Shown here: in pieces, positions 49,218 through 60,103 of the stretch
Layout of the letters: each line of letters begins with the position of its first letter
Position numbering within the stretch: the first letter of the stretch is position 1
NCBI GenBank assembly: GCA_006384855.1
Contig: VCJN01002915.1
Span: forward strand, 1-64,000
Source of the DNA: Tetraselmis striata
Lineage: Eukaryota; Chlorophyta; Chlorodendrophyceae; Chlorodendrales; Chlorodendraceae
Direction of reading: 5' to 3'
DNA length: 64,000 bases
The notes under the pieces: model-generated
What the model was told of the DNA's origin: nothing
What the model saw: only the letters and a program-made list of their open reading frames with translations
Database searches by the model: none
Translations under genes and position numbers: made by a program

Positions 49218-50216
49218 ATTACCAGCGACCACCACGTTGAGGTGGGGGTGCTGCCCCCAGGCCTGCCGCACCGATGATACTCCTCTCATGGTGGGCCGCA
49301 GCATGCCGCGGCGGGCGTCAGCACCGGTACCTACGACCATGTAGCTAGGCTAGTAGGATTATGTGACTGTGATAAAAGCCAGGAGGAAATGCCTTTGGGT
49401 GGAAACGCGGCTGGGAAGCGTGCCGGTGGTGTTGGGCGGAATCGTTCGTCTACCGGGATGCCGCCGTCGGAGGCCGACACATGGCGTGTAGTTGGGCGGA
49501 GCCGGGGCGCGCGGTCACCCCGTCACTTGCGCGCTCGGACGGTAAAGTAACGTATCGTAACGTTACGTAAGTTTTGCGTGGCTACATCACGTACCATATC
49601 TACGTACGACCATGATAACGCTTCCGGAAAATCGCGCGGTATAGGATGACGTATATATATCGTCTAGTGCCTCGGCCAGATATGTTGTATATATACGACA
49701 AATGTTGTATATATACAACAGTAAATACGGGCTTAGAATGATGGGCAAAACTGGCATGATGACCACCAGGGCGTCAGGGAAGGTTCACAGGGGCCCAAAT
49801 AGGATACTTAAGTTGGTCCGGGACCGCTCGGCTCGGCTGATCGGTCAGGGCAAAGCGGCCACCATTCCCAACCCACTGATTCACCATGAGACAGCCTATT
49901 CCGCTCAAGAGCCGTGTAGCCGCCCGTTGTGGGCCGTATCAAGCCCCTGCTGCCCCCGGCAAATTACGCCAGCACAGGGCCATGAAGTTTGGAGAGGTTT
50001 GGCGCCCCGTGCCTTGGCTCGCTGAGTATACGGCGACCGTGCCTGTACTGGGGCTTGCCAATAATTTTGAAGTGTAGTGTAGTACTTGTCGCACGCATGC
50101 GGTGCCGTCATACGCGTGGTGCTGATTTATTATGGCGATGAGGCAAGCAAGCCCGTAGTATTAGCGCTACCTGTCGGCATCATGGAGTCATTTTATTTTT
50201 ACATATAAATATATAT
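49218..50216. other. No supported gene; AT palindrome
   Basis: It contains a perfect 18-base palindrome (TGTTGTATATATACAACA, 49703-49720) preceded by a near-copy (49683-49700), and the string AACGTATCGTAACGTTACG at about 49548. Open frames are short. Confidence 0.5.
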
Positions 50217-51336
50217 AAGCGGCGCTTCGCGCCGGGGATTTGTGGAGGTGCCCCTACCTCTTGGGTTGAGCGTGGTGCGGGATGCGGGCCGCTTTTAGCC
50301 GGCTTGCAGTGTGGATCTTGTAATAATACTGTTGTTTCCGGGTAATAATGCTTTTAGCGTTAGATTTGTCAGTAATTTATTGTTTTTCAAAAGAGACGTA
50401 TTATTTTGTAAAACAGATTAAATCTGCAAGCCGCGTAAAAGCGGGCCGCCGACCACTGGTGTGCATTACAAAAAGGCCGGTACACAACCCACCGCTAAAA
50501 GTGGTATTACCCCCCCCAAAAAAAAAAAGGCAGCACTGCAAGATCAGCAATACAGTACAAGCCGCCTACGGGCGGCCCGCATCCCGCACGAGGCCGCGCA
50601 GGTCGGGCCGGTCGTCAGGTCTACGGGGCGGGCACGGCGCGAATCGCCACGCCCGCCGCCTGTACCGGCACCGGACGCCGGACGCCGCCGTTCGACCGTC
50701 GCCCGTCCGTCGACGGACGCCGGGCCCCGGGTCGGCGGACTGCCCCCGCACCGCGGCGATCCCTTTTTACACCATCATGTTGCAGCATATCCTCCGACCA
50801 CCGTGTATATAGTCGCTGTATAAATATAGAGGGCGAGTCTCGCTTGCCGATTCAGCAGTAAAAACGCGCTGCGGTACCGCGTTATTTTGGCGTTTCAGAC
50901 GAATACATGACGTGCCTGCGCTAGAATACACGCGCATCCATTCAGAATCTCGCCGTCTTCGGAGGTGTGCCTAGAAATCAAACGAGCACAGATCGAACGT
51001 ATGACGGTTCATACGCGAAGACGCAGCACAGGAGGACGAAGGACGGACATTCGTGATATTTGCAGTATGTTTCCGGTATAATTCACCATAGATTCGTCTT
51101 AGTCGCAGGATTTTTACGGACTGTGGTAGGATTGCCTAGAAATCAAACGAGCACAGATCGAACGTATGACGGTTCATACGCGAAGACGCAGCACTGGAGG
51201 ACGGACGGAGGACGGAGGACGGACGCCTAAAAAGCCGTGATAAAACCGTATTGTAACCGGTATCGATTCTCTCGTATTCCAGGATATTTCGGACGCGGCT
51301 CTCCTTTTCCTCCGCTCAACCCAAGAGGTAGGGGAA
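50217..51336 (+). mobile_element. 1 kb palindromic element (family P), copy 1
   Basis: Begins AAGCGGCGCTTCGCGCC and ends AAGAGGTAGGGGAA. A 20-base subterminal inverted repeat (CCCCTACCTCTTGGGTTGAG) lies at 50251-50270 and 51315-51334. Internally, about 130-base imperfect inverted arms (about 50276-50400 and 50470-50595, both with GTGCGGGATGCGGGCCGC) can form a large hairpin. This copy is 1120 bases because a block starting CCTAGAAATCAAACGAGC is duplicated (50971 and 51134). No transposase is encoded. Head-to-tail with copies 2 and 3. Confidence 0.8.
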
Positions 51337-51338
51337 CT

Positions 51339-52295
51339 AAGCGGCGCTTCGCGCCGGGGATCTGTGGAGGTGCCCCTACCTCTTGGGTTGAGCCCGGTGC
51401 GGGATGCGGGCCGCTTTTAGCCGGCTGGTACAGTAGTGTTGATCTTGTAATACTGTTGTTTCCGGGTAATAATGCTTTTAGCGTTAGATTTGTCAGTAAT
51501 TTATTTTTTCAAAAGAGACGTATTATTTTGTAAAACAGATTAAATCTGCATGCCGCGTAAAAGCGGGCCGCCGACTACTGGTGTGCATTACAAAAAGGCC
51601 GGTATCCAACCCACCGCTAAAAGTTGTATTACCCAAAAAAAAAAAAAAAAAAAGCAGCACTGCAAGATCAGCAATACAGTACAAGCCGCCTACAGGCGGC
51701 CCGCATCCCGCACGAGGCCGCGCAGGTCGGGCCGGTCGTCAGGTCTACGGGGCGGGCACGGCGCGAATCGCCACGCCCGCCGCCTGTACGAGCACCGGAC
51801 GCCGGACGCCGCCGTTCGACCGTCGCCCGTCCGTCGACGGACGCCGGGCCCCGGGTCGGCGGACTGCCCCCGCACCGCGGCGACCCCTTTTTACACCATC
51901 ATGTTACAGCATATCCTCGGACCACCGTGTATATAGTCGCTGTAGAAATATAGAGGGCGAGTCTCGCTTGCTGATTCAGCAATAAAAACGCGCTGCGGTA
52001 CCGCGTTATTTTGGCGTTTCAGACGAATACATGACGTGCCTGGGCTAGAATACACGCGCATCAATTCAGAACCTTACCGTCTTCGGAGGTGTGCCTAGAA
52101 ATCAAACGAGCACAGATCGAACGTATGGCGGTTCATTCACGAAGACGCAGCACACGAGGACGGACGGAGGACGGAGGACGGACGCCTAAAAATCCGTGAT
52201 AAAACCGTATTGTAACCGGTATCGATTCTCTCGTATTCCAGGCGATTTCGGACGCGGCTCTCCTTTTCCTCCGCTCAACCCAAGAGGTAGGGGAA
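51339..52295 (+). mobile_element. 1 kb palindromic element (family P), copy 2
   Basis: 957 bases, same ends as copy 1, separated from it by only CT. It has the same internal palindrome; the A run at 51635-51653 is longer. Confidence 0.8.
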
Positions 52296-52323
52296 AATGA
52301 TCATCAGGTGGCATTTATACACT

Positions 52324-53278
52324 AAGCGGCGCTTCGCGCCGGGGATTTGTGGAGGTGCCCCTACCTCTTGGGTTGAGCGTGGTGCGGGATGCGGGCCGCT
52401 TTTAGCCGGCTTGCAGTGTGGATCTTGTAATAATACTGTTGTTTCCGGGTAATAATGCTTTTAGCGTTAGATTTGTCAGTAATTTATTGTTTTTCAAAAG
52501 AGACGTATTATTTTGTAAAACAGATTAAATCTGCAAGCCGCGTAAAAGCGGGCCGCCGACCACTGGTGTGCATTACAAAAAGGCCGGTACACAACCCACC
52601 GCTAAAAGTGGTATTACCCCCAAAAAAAAAAAAAAGGCAGCACTGCAAGATCAGCAATACAGTACAAGCCGCCTACGGGCGGCCCGCATCCCGCACGAGG
52701 CCGCGCAGGTCGGGCCGGTCGTCAGGTCTACGGGGCGGGCACGGCGCGAATCGCCACGCCCGCCGCCTGTACCGGCACCGGACGCCGGACGCCGCCGTTC
52801 GACCGTCGCCCGTCCGTCGACGGACGCCGGGCCCCGGGTCGGCGGACTGCCCCCGCACCGCGGCGATCCCTTTTTACACCATCATGTTGCAGCATATCCT
52901 CCGACCACCGTGTATATAGTCGCTGTATAAATATAGAGGGCGAGTCTCGCTTGCCGATTCAGCAGTAAAAACGCGCTGCGGTACCGCGTTATTTTGGCGT
53001 TTCAGACGAATACATGACGTGCCTGGGCTAGAATACACGCGCATCAATTCAGAACCTTACCGTCTTCGGAGGTGTGCCTAGAAATCAAACGAACACAGAT
53101 CGAACGTATGACGGTTCATACGCGAAGATGCAGCACACGAGGACGGACGGAGGACGGAGGACGGACGCCTAGAAATCCGTGATAAAACCGTATTGCGACC
53201 GGTATCGATTCTCTCGTATGCCAGGCGATTTCGGACGCGGCTCTCCTTTTCCTCCGCTCAACCCAAGAGGTAGGGGAA
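52324..53278 (+). mobile_element. 1 kb palindromic element (family P), copy 3
   Basis: 955 bases, preceded by CT and separated from copy 2 by 28 bases. Its first half is nearly identical to copy 1 and its last part to copy 2. Confidence 0.8.
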
Positions 53279-54143
53279 CAGACGATATGAATATGGTGAA
53301 TATTTTTCACCGATGAATGTTAAGGCTGTATTAATTAAAACACATGACAGTCGCTATACAGTGCTCGTCGTAGCGATCGTGCATGTACGAGTACCTGTAG
53401 TAGTCATCATGTGAATTATAAAAGCGCAGCAGGTCGTACTACAACAAGCAGTTAATGCATAATGACCAGAAACAACCGTACCGCACCGCCGCTGAGTCCA
53501 ACATTACAGATTGCTTGCACCCGTACTACCGGTAGCGTAGTGCCGTAGTGTCAGTGTCGTAGTGTCGATAATTTGTATGGAGCGCGATAGCCCCACGTAC
53601 TGGTGCTGCCGATGCATGCATGGGATGATGGTACCTGTACCTCTATATATACCCCTATAACCCACACCCATACCTGTCATTCCGCCGCACTCAGCTGCTG
53701 CTCGCATACGAACGCCACGCCCGCTGTGACGCGAACACAGAACTGTACGGCAAATTGATATTACCTATAAATGGAATAACAGCACACAGCCCCGAGACAA
53801 AAATAATGACGATACCATCTCATGGACGCCTTATCGCCGACAAATAACAAGCCTTCCACTACGAATTGCGGAGCTATCCCGGCGCCGCGTGGAGCGACGT
53901 CGAGTTGTACGGCGGAAGCCTGAACTGCCCGCCATGCCGCAGGGCACGACTATGCGCAGCGCAGCATCCACACCCCCAACGGCATCATCAGTGACTCAGT
54001 TGGCGGCCAGGCTGCTGCTAATGGCCTTTCCGATTGCCGTGCTTGGTCGCTCGCTCCGTGTATCCGAAACGGAGCTTCCCGCTCCTCCTTACCACTTTGC
54101 GCCCTCATCTACTTCGACGCCAGCATACTGCGCAACTTCAACT
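53279..54143. other. No supported gene
   Basis: Spacer between family P copy 3 and the left end of the DIRS/Kangaroo-like element. One plus-strand frame at 53889 extends into the element repeat and is judged spurious. Confidence 0.5.
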
Positions 54144-54171
54144 TTAGACAGAGTGCGAGTCACGTTGCCAG
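54144..54171 (-). repeat. Split direct repeat A, outer copy
   Basis: 28 bases identical to 54483-54510 (TTAGACAGAGTGCGAGTC, then ACGTTGCCAG). Confidence 0.9.
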
Positions 54172-54231
54172 AAGCGAGTGTCTTGTCTTACAAGCCCCTC
54201 GCCACACCAAACAAGATGGGTGGGACGGGTG

Positions 54232-54481
54232 GGTGCGTGAAGCGCAACAGCAAAAGGGATGAGCGCTATGGTCTAGACAGTTGGCTAAGTAGTAGCTGCA
54301 GGCAGGCAGGGAAACATGTCGGGAGCTGGTGCGGTCGCGAGTCCGCTGCTCACTGTCCCATCATGGAAGATTCTAGACAGAGCCGATGACTGGCTACTGT
54401 GCTATATTTTCCAGGTGGTAGTCGTTCGACCGCACAACTCGGTCCGTCGTCTGACTAAACTCAGTTAAGTACTTAACAACG
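54232..54481 (-). repeat. Split direct repeat B, intact copy
   Basis: 250 bases matching 58809-59046 plus 60106-60117. It preserves the uninterrupted junction CAGTTAAG-TACTTAAC, the empty site for the family P insertion. Confidence 0.9.
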
Positions 54482-54482
54482 A

Positions 54483-54510
54483 TTAGACAGAGTGCGAGTC
54501 ACGTTGCCAG
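54483..54510 (-). repeat. Split direct repeat A, inner copy
   Basis: Lies immediately downstream of the recombinase gene on the minus strand, 1 base from repeat B. Confidence 0.9.
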
Positions 54511-54547
54511 GCAAAACCGGAAGGCCACAGTTACCGGTGAAAACCAG

Positions 54548-55696
54548 TCACTGTGAAAGATTAGCAGCGGAACGCTGCGGTGCCAGGGAGCCGAAGAAGT
54601 AGCGGCCCCCAGCGGAGTCCAGGATGCCTGGCACGATGTAATTGAGGACCACGCCGCTGCCCACTTTCCAGCCGCCAAGCCAGCGAATCGTAGGCATAGG
54701 GACGCCCGTGGCCGAGGCCGCGGACGCCCCGCCACTGCGAAGGCTGTGCGACGACCAGCAGAAACCAGCAGGCGGGGTAGCGTCAACTGCCAAGGCAGCG
54801 GCAGTTACCCATTCGGAGACAGTAGCCGCGGTCCACGTGCCGGGATCATCATTAGGGAGCTGCCAAAACCGAGTAGCACCGGGCAGCACGTGATCGCGTC
54901 AGCTGACGAAGAACTCCAAAAGCTCCGCGATTTCGGGGTGCGCCTCGCGGGAAATTTGCAGCACCGGACGAGGCGCCCCGGAAGGCTTGCCCTTAAGTAC
55001 TCGACGGTACAGCGTAATGCTGCGGGAATCAACCGCCAAATCGCGCACGCCGCACCCCGTACTAGTACCCGCGCGGTGACAAAAAAGGAAATTGACCGCG
55101 GTAACGAGCAGGGCACGGAATGTGGGCAGGTCGCACGCGACGGACCTGTGAGAAACCAGCCGCTGCGCACGCCGAACACATGCGAGGGCGACGTCCGCAT
55201 GCAGAGGCACCCGGTAGTCCGGGGCGTCCAGCACCTGCTGAGCCAGCTCCCAACCGCGCATCGCCTGGTTGACGAAAGGCCCAAGCGCCGGCGGCTCCTT
55301 GAAATTATCGGTGAAAAAGGCGTTGATCGCTGAAAGGTAGGGTCCAAAGGCACCAGCCTTGTTGCGGCCACGTGCCGCAACCCAAGAGATGTACCGAACG
55401 ATGAGCGGCGGATCCGCCATGTCCGGCAGTCTCCCATTTTGCGCGCAGAACTCGCAGAATAGGTTGAATTCAGATCTCTAAGACTGCACGGTACGTTCCG
55501 CGCGCGAAGACATCAAGAAATTCGCGGCACGGCGCCCAACCTCGTCGTCGCCGAGTAACCGCAGTAGCCCAGGTCGCATAATCGCGGCCCATGGTGCAGA
55601 CGGTACGTTCGATTTCAACCCGTACCGCACAGCCGGGTGTTGTCTGCTGTGAGCATCTGTACGGGAGATCTGAAAAGAGTCCGCGGAAACGTCCAA
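54548..55696 (-). CDS. Tyrosine recombinase of the Kangaroo-like element (one stop, one break)
   Basis: The core-binding domain starts near 55600 (APWAAIMRPGLLRLLGDDEV), is interrupted by a stop at 55478 and continues in 55437-54548. Catalytic features are the first Arg in TSTGCGVRDLAVDSRSITLY, the Lys region LKGKPSGA, the H-x-x-R box in SSHSLRSGGASAASATG, the following IRWLGGWKVGSG, and the nucleophilic Tyr in VVLNYIVPG. An in-frame TGA at 54899-54901 (after ELLEFFVS) separates the first Arg from the H-x-x-R part. The protein would recombine a circular DNA copy into the genome. It is probably inactive as it stands because of the stops, although the catalytic residues are all present. Confidence 0.8.
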
Positions 55697-55713
55697 GGTA
55701 GCAGCAGCGACAC

Positions 55714-57740
55714 TTAACGCCCCGTAACCGGCGCGTCGCGACCGGTAGAAGAAGGACGGAAGGGAAGGCGGAAGAGCATCACGCTACAGGGCGGCGGCCC
55801 GACGCCCGCGCGGCGCCCGAGCAGCCCGGGAAAGAACAGATCGCGGGAAGGAGGGTAGTGCAGAACCTCGGTAGCCATTTCGTGTAGCTGCTGGAGCCAA
55901 GGGCGGCCGTGCCAGGCCGGGGCGACCACGGTCGCCGCGGCCCCCGATTGCTGCAGCTTTAGCACCAGATCGTCCAGCAGCTGCCAGGGGGGATTGCACC
56001 AATTCACTTCGGCGTGCCACGTGGCGTCCGACTGGGCCAAGGAGTCCACCGCCTCGGTATATGGGACCGTCCACCGGGAGTTGTACCGAGGTAACAAGGC
56101 GTTCTCCATAGTTGCGAATCGGTCGACCGTATGTGGTCCCCAGATGCGATCGACGTACCGGAATATACGAGGATTGATCATCCAATCGGAAAAGTCCTTC
56201 TCTCGCGAAAGCTTGTCCGCCCATGCGTTCGCCGCAGACCGAATGTACCGTACTCATAAACGAATATCGTGTACATCCAGCAAATACCATAGCTTCCGAA
56301 GTTCCGCCATAAGTACCGGTGACCGAGTAGTCAAATTGGACAGGATATATATGCACCACCGCCTGATTGTCCTCGTACAAAAGTACGCGGCGCCCCATCA
56401 GCCGTGGCAAAAATGACTGTATGGCGAGACGTACCGCTTTGAGCTCCTTGTACGTTATATGACGTCGACGATCCTCCTCGTACCAATATCCGCGTGCCTC
56501 CGTAGTTTCGCACAGTACCGCACCCCAGCCGTACTGGCTGGAGTCCGCGTGCAGATAGGCTGTCTCCACCGGGCGCAGAATCGGTGCGCCGTTGTGGCGC
56601 GTGGGAACATCGCGCCACCACTCCAAATCGCGAATGAGCTGACGCGTCAGAACGACCTTGCCGCTCGGAGAGGAGCATCGGCCCAGGACGGTGTGCGCCT
56701 CGCGGAGGTAGAAACGTGCCGGAGGCATCGCGAGGTAGAGGAACTGGCCCTGCCCGGCGAGAGACGCAAGGAGTTTGGCCGGCGCGTGGCGGCGGCGGCG
56801 CGCAGCGATGCACAGGAGGTCGCGGGCCATGTTGGAGAGCCGACGCAGTTTCGCCGCTGGGGCGCGGAACTGCATAGTGACCAGGTCCAAGTCCAGGCCT
56901 AAGTGTTGCAGCTGCTGGGTGGGCTCGGGGTGCGCCTTGGTGGGGTGCTTGGCCAGGCCCAGGCGCCCCCAGACTCGCTCGACCTCGGCCCGTAGGCGTA
57001 GAGCCAGCGGGCGCGACGGTGCCAGAAACAGGAAGTCGTCGATGAACGGTAGGAGGCAAACGCCGCGCGCCTTGCGGCGACGCAAGCGTCGACGGAAGGG
57101 CCGGCCGTAGCTGCTGTAGGTCGCGAAGTCTGGTTGACGCAGGTAGCGCACCATGACCGCCATCAGAGTGCAGAAGTAGTAAGGGCTTAGCGACCAACCC
57201 ATGGGGAGGGCCGCGAAGCGCCACAGGGTGCCACGTACGTTGATTGTAAAGAAGTCGCGGACGTCCTCCCGCAAGTCCAGGGCGTAGCAGCCGTCCTGCA
57301 GGTCGAAGGAAAACGCCCAGTCGCCGCGTTTCGCCAGGTACCGCAGGCGACGCAGAGTTTCGAATCGCATGGAATAGACCGCGCAGTAAGAGTTTAGATG
57401 GCGCAGGTCTATTACAAGGCGCCACTGGTTGCAGCCCGGCTTTGGTACTAGGAAGACTCGCGACACGTAGTGCTCGCGCACGCCAGGTTCTAGCGCGCCG
57501 ACTGTTACTAGTCGCTGGCTCTCCCGCTCCCACCACTCGAGCTGCTGAGGCGTAGCGTCCTGTAGAGATAGAGACGCCCCGGTGGAAAGGCGTGGGCGCC
57601 GCGCCAGAGAAAGGTAGCGGCACTCCCTCGCGAACCCACCGGAGCACGCGTCCGCTCGCCCCGATTCGCCGCCACTCCCGCCAGTTCTGCCGCACGCGAT
57701 GGCGCAGAAACGTGGAGGGGCGTGGTAACGAAGCGGAACG
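55714..57740 (-). CDS. Reverse transcriptase-RNase H polyprotein of the Kangaroo-like element
   Basis: Reverse transcriptase motifs in order: VSRVFLVPKPGCNQWRLVID, RHLNSYC, FSFDLQDGCYALDL, RFAALPMGWSLSPYYF, and FIDDFLFLA as the catalytic YxDD-like box (FIDD), then HLGLDLDLVTMQF. RNase H follows with AYLHADSSQYGWGAVL, ITYKELKAVRLAIQSF and YEDNQAVVHI. A frameshift near 56340 and a TGA near 56255 interrupt the end of RNase H; the following frame (56181-55714) carries the conserved post-RNase H region of these elements (WGPHTVDRFATMENALLPRY, VNWCNPPWQLLDDLVLKL, VVAPAWHGRPW). The frame is open well upstream of the RT because it overlaps gag. Confidence 0.85.
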
Positions 57741-57753
57741 GCGGGCCGCACCG

Positions 57754-58706
57754 TCAGGCCTTGCCCTTGCCCTTGCCCTTGTCGGCGTCGTCGGCTGTGG
57801 GGCGGAAGTCTGGGCGTGGGCGGCGTCCGGAGGGCCGGCGCCGTCGCGCTCTGGATGGTGGCTCGTCGTCGTTGTCCTCCTCCTCGTTGGGGTCTGGTCC
57901 CACGCCGAAGCGCTGTTGTACGGCTGCCTTTGCCGCCGCCGTGACGCTGTACTCGGCCTCGCGGCGCAAAAGCTCGTCGCTGAGCTGCGCCACTGCTTCC
58001 GAACCATAGTCCGCGAAACCGGGCTTGAGGAGTCTGCGGCGAACCACCTGTGCGACTGTCTTGGTCCGCGCATCCGCATCGTTCCACGCGTTGAGGCGGA
58101 TAAACGCCAGGAAGTCGCGCCGGTGTTTATTTGAGGCGTCGTAGGCCGCCACGCCCGCTTCAAGGAGGCGAAGGTCCTCCTCACCAGGGGGCTGCGCCGC
58201 GCTTGCCGCTCTCTTAATCGACGCGAGCGCCTCGCAGAGAGCCGCGTGGGCCACCGCATCGTAGAAGCCAAAGCAGTACAGAGAGCGGTACTGATCCAAA
58301 GTGGCCCAGTGCCGACGCGCGATGAGCTGGCGATGCGTCTCGTCAGATGAGATGTCGTACAGTTGGGGAATCGGAGAGAGGCCGGGACTGGGCTGGACGG
58401 AAAAGCCGGGGCCAATTAAGTGAGCCCACTCCTCCCAGACTAAGGAAGGGGCAGCGGCACTAGGGCCACCGCGCTGGGGCTGGGGCACGGAAACCTGCTC
58501 TGCGCGAGCCGGTGCGTCGTGCTGGGAGCTCGCCGCGGCAGCGCTACTAGCGGGCGCGCGGGGCTCGGTAGGAGTAGAACCACTAGGCCGCTGAAGGTCA
58601 CTTCGTAGGGCTTCCAGAAGCTCCGTAAGCCCCGCGAAACCGGCCTCCAGCGCGGCGATGCGGTCTTCGGCTAGGCCACTGGGGCGTCACCGGAGTTGTC
58701 AGGCAT
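57754..58706 (-). CDS. Gag-like protein of the Kangaroo-like element (one frameshift)
   Basis: ATG 58706 (MPDNSGDAPVA) reaches a stop after 11 codons; one base offset gives the continuing frame LAEDRIAALEAGFAGLTELL, a coiled-coil start, then an Ala/Pro/Ser linker, a helical body (WEEWAHLIGPGFSVQPSPGL, YRSLYCFGFYDAVAHAALCE, YDASNKHRRDFLAFIRLNAW) and a basic, acidic and GKGKGKA tail. No zinc knuckle. Role inferred from position and from similar layout in element 2. Confidence 0.65.
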
Positions 58707-58808
58707 ACTGAGCCCTGACAATGCCGTGCGCAGGGCGTCGTGCTAGCGCAGGCGGATAATATCGACAAGGATCGCTTCCCCTCGCGGCACAGGTGCCGCG
58801 CGATTGCT

Positions 58809-59046
58809 GGTGCGTGAAGCGCAACAGCAAAAGGGATGCGCGCTATGGTCTAGACAGTTGGCTAAGTAGTAGCTGCAGGCAGGCAGGGAAACAGGTCGGG
58901 AGCTGGTGCGGTCGCGAGTCCGCTGCTCACTGTCCCATCCTGGAAGATTCTAGACAGAGCCGATGACTGGCTACTGTGCTATATTTTCCAGGTGGTAGTC
59001 GTTCGACCGCACAACTCGGTCCGTCGTCTGACTAAACTCAGTTAAG
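58809..59046 (-). repeat. Split direct repeat B, copy interrupted by family P copy 4
   Basis: It matches 54232-54469 with few substitutions, then breaks exactly at CAGTTAAG; the remaining TACTTAACAACG is at 60106-60117. Confidence 0.9.
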
Positions 59047-60103
59047 TTCCCCTACCTCTTGGGTTGAGCGGAGGAAAAGGATAGCCGCGTCCGAAATCGC
59101 CTGGAATACGAGAGAATCGATACCGGTTACAATACGGTTTTATCACGGATTTTTAGGCGTCCGTCCTCCGTCCTCCGTCCGTCCTCGTGTGCTGCGTCTT
59201 CGTGAATGAACCGTCATACGTTCGATCTGTGCTCGTTTGATTTCTAGGCACACCTCCGAAGACGGTAAGGTTCTGAATTGATGCGCGTGTATTCTAGCCC
59301 AGGCACGTCATATATTCGTCTGAAACGCCAAAATAACGCGGTACCGCAGCGCGTTTTTATTGCTGAATCAGCAAGCGAGACTCGCCCTCTATATTTATAC
59401 AGCGACTGTGTACAAGGTGGTGCTGCTTACTTCACTCGCCTAATAATGTCCGAACGATATAACGTGAACTATCACGTTCGTTCGCCACATCCGCGAAAGA
59501 TGACTATGTACAAGGTGGTCCGAGGATATGCTGTAGTAACATGATGCTGTAAAAAGGGGTCGCCGCGGTGCGGGGGCAGTCCGCCGACCCGGGGCCCGGC
59601 GTCCGTCGACGGACGGGCGACGGTCGAACGGCGGCGTCCGGCGTCCGGTGCTCGTACAGGCGGCGGGCGTGGCGATTCGCGCCGTGCCCGCCCCGTAGAC
59701 CTGATGACCGGCCCGACCTGCGCGGCCTCGTGCGGGATGCGGGCCGCCTGTAGGCGGCTTGTACTGTATTGCTGATCTTGCAGTGCTGCTTTTTTTTTTT
59801 TTGGGGGGGTAATACAACTTTTAACGGTGGGTTGGGTACCGGCCTTTTTGTAATGCACACCAGTAGTCAGCGGCCCGCTTTTACGCGGCTTGCAGATTTA
59901 ATCTGTTTTACAAAATAATACGTCTCTTTTGAAAAATAATTACTGACAAATCTAACGCTAAAAGCATTATTACCCGGAAACAACAGTATTACAAGATCAA
60001 CACGACAAGCCGGCTAAAAGCGGCCCGCATCCCGCACGGCCGCACCACGCTCAACCCGAGAGGTAGGGGCACCTCCACAAATCCCCGGCGCGAAGCGCCG
60101 CTT
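59047..60103 (-). mobile_element. 1 kb palindromic element (family P), copy 4, inserted in repeat B
   Basis: About 1057 bases, inverted relative to copies 1-3, starting TTCCCCTACC and ending GCGCCGCTT on the plus strand. It is flanked by AG on both sides (59045-59046 and 60104-60105), and the intact repeat B at 54464-54475 has a single AG there, so a 2-base target duplication is directly visible. It carries an extra 98 bases at about 59404-59501 absent from the other copies. Confidence 0.85.
59404..59519. repeat. 98-base insertion with 18-base direct repeats inside family P copy 4
   Basis: GACTGTGTACAAGGTGGT (59404-59421) and GACTATGTACAAGGTGGT (59502-59519) bracket sequence not present in copies 1-3. 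The inserted segment contains an inverted repeat around CGAACG...CGTTCG. Confidence 0.7.

Noticed and set aside
50348-50812. Open frame of about 154 codons repeated in three family P copies
   Set aside because: It crosses the palindromic arms and an A run whose length differs between copies, shifting the frame. Similar frames on both strands reflect GC-rich palindromes, not coding.
53889-54389. 166-codon plus-strand frame
   Set aside because: It runs into the retrotransposon repeats A and B, which are non-coding, and has no domain.
56331-58415. 694-codon minus-strand frame parallel to the reverse transcriptase
   Set aside because: It is a shadow of the RT and gag frames: Arg/Pro-rich and without RT motifs.
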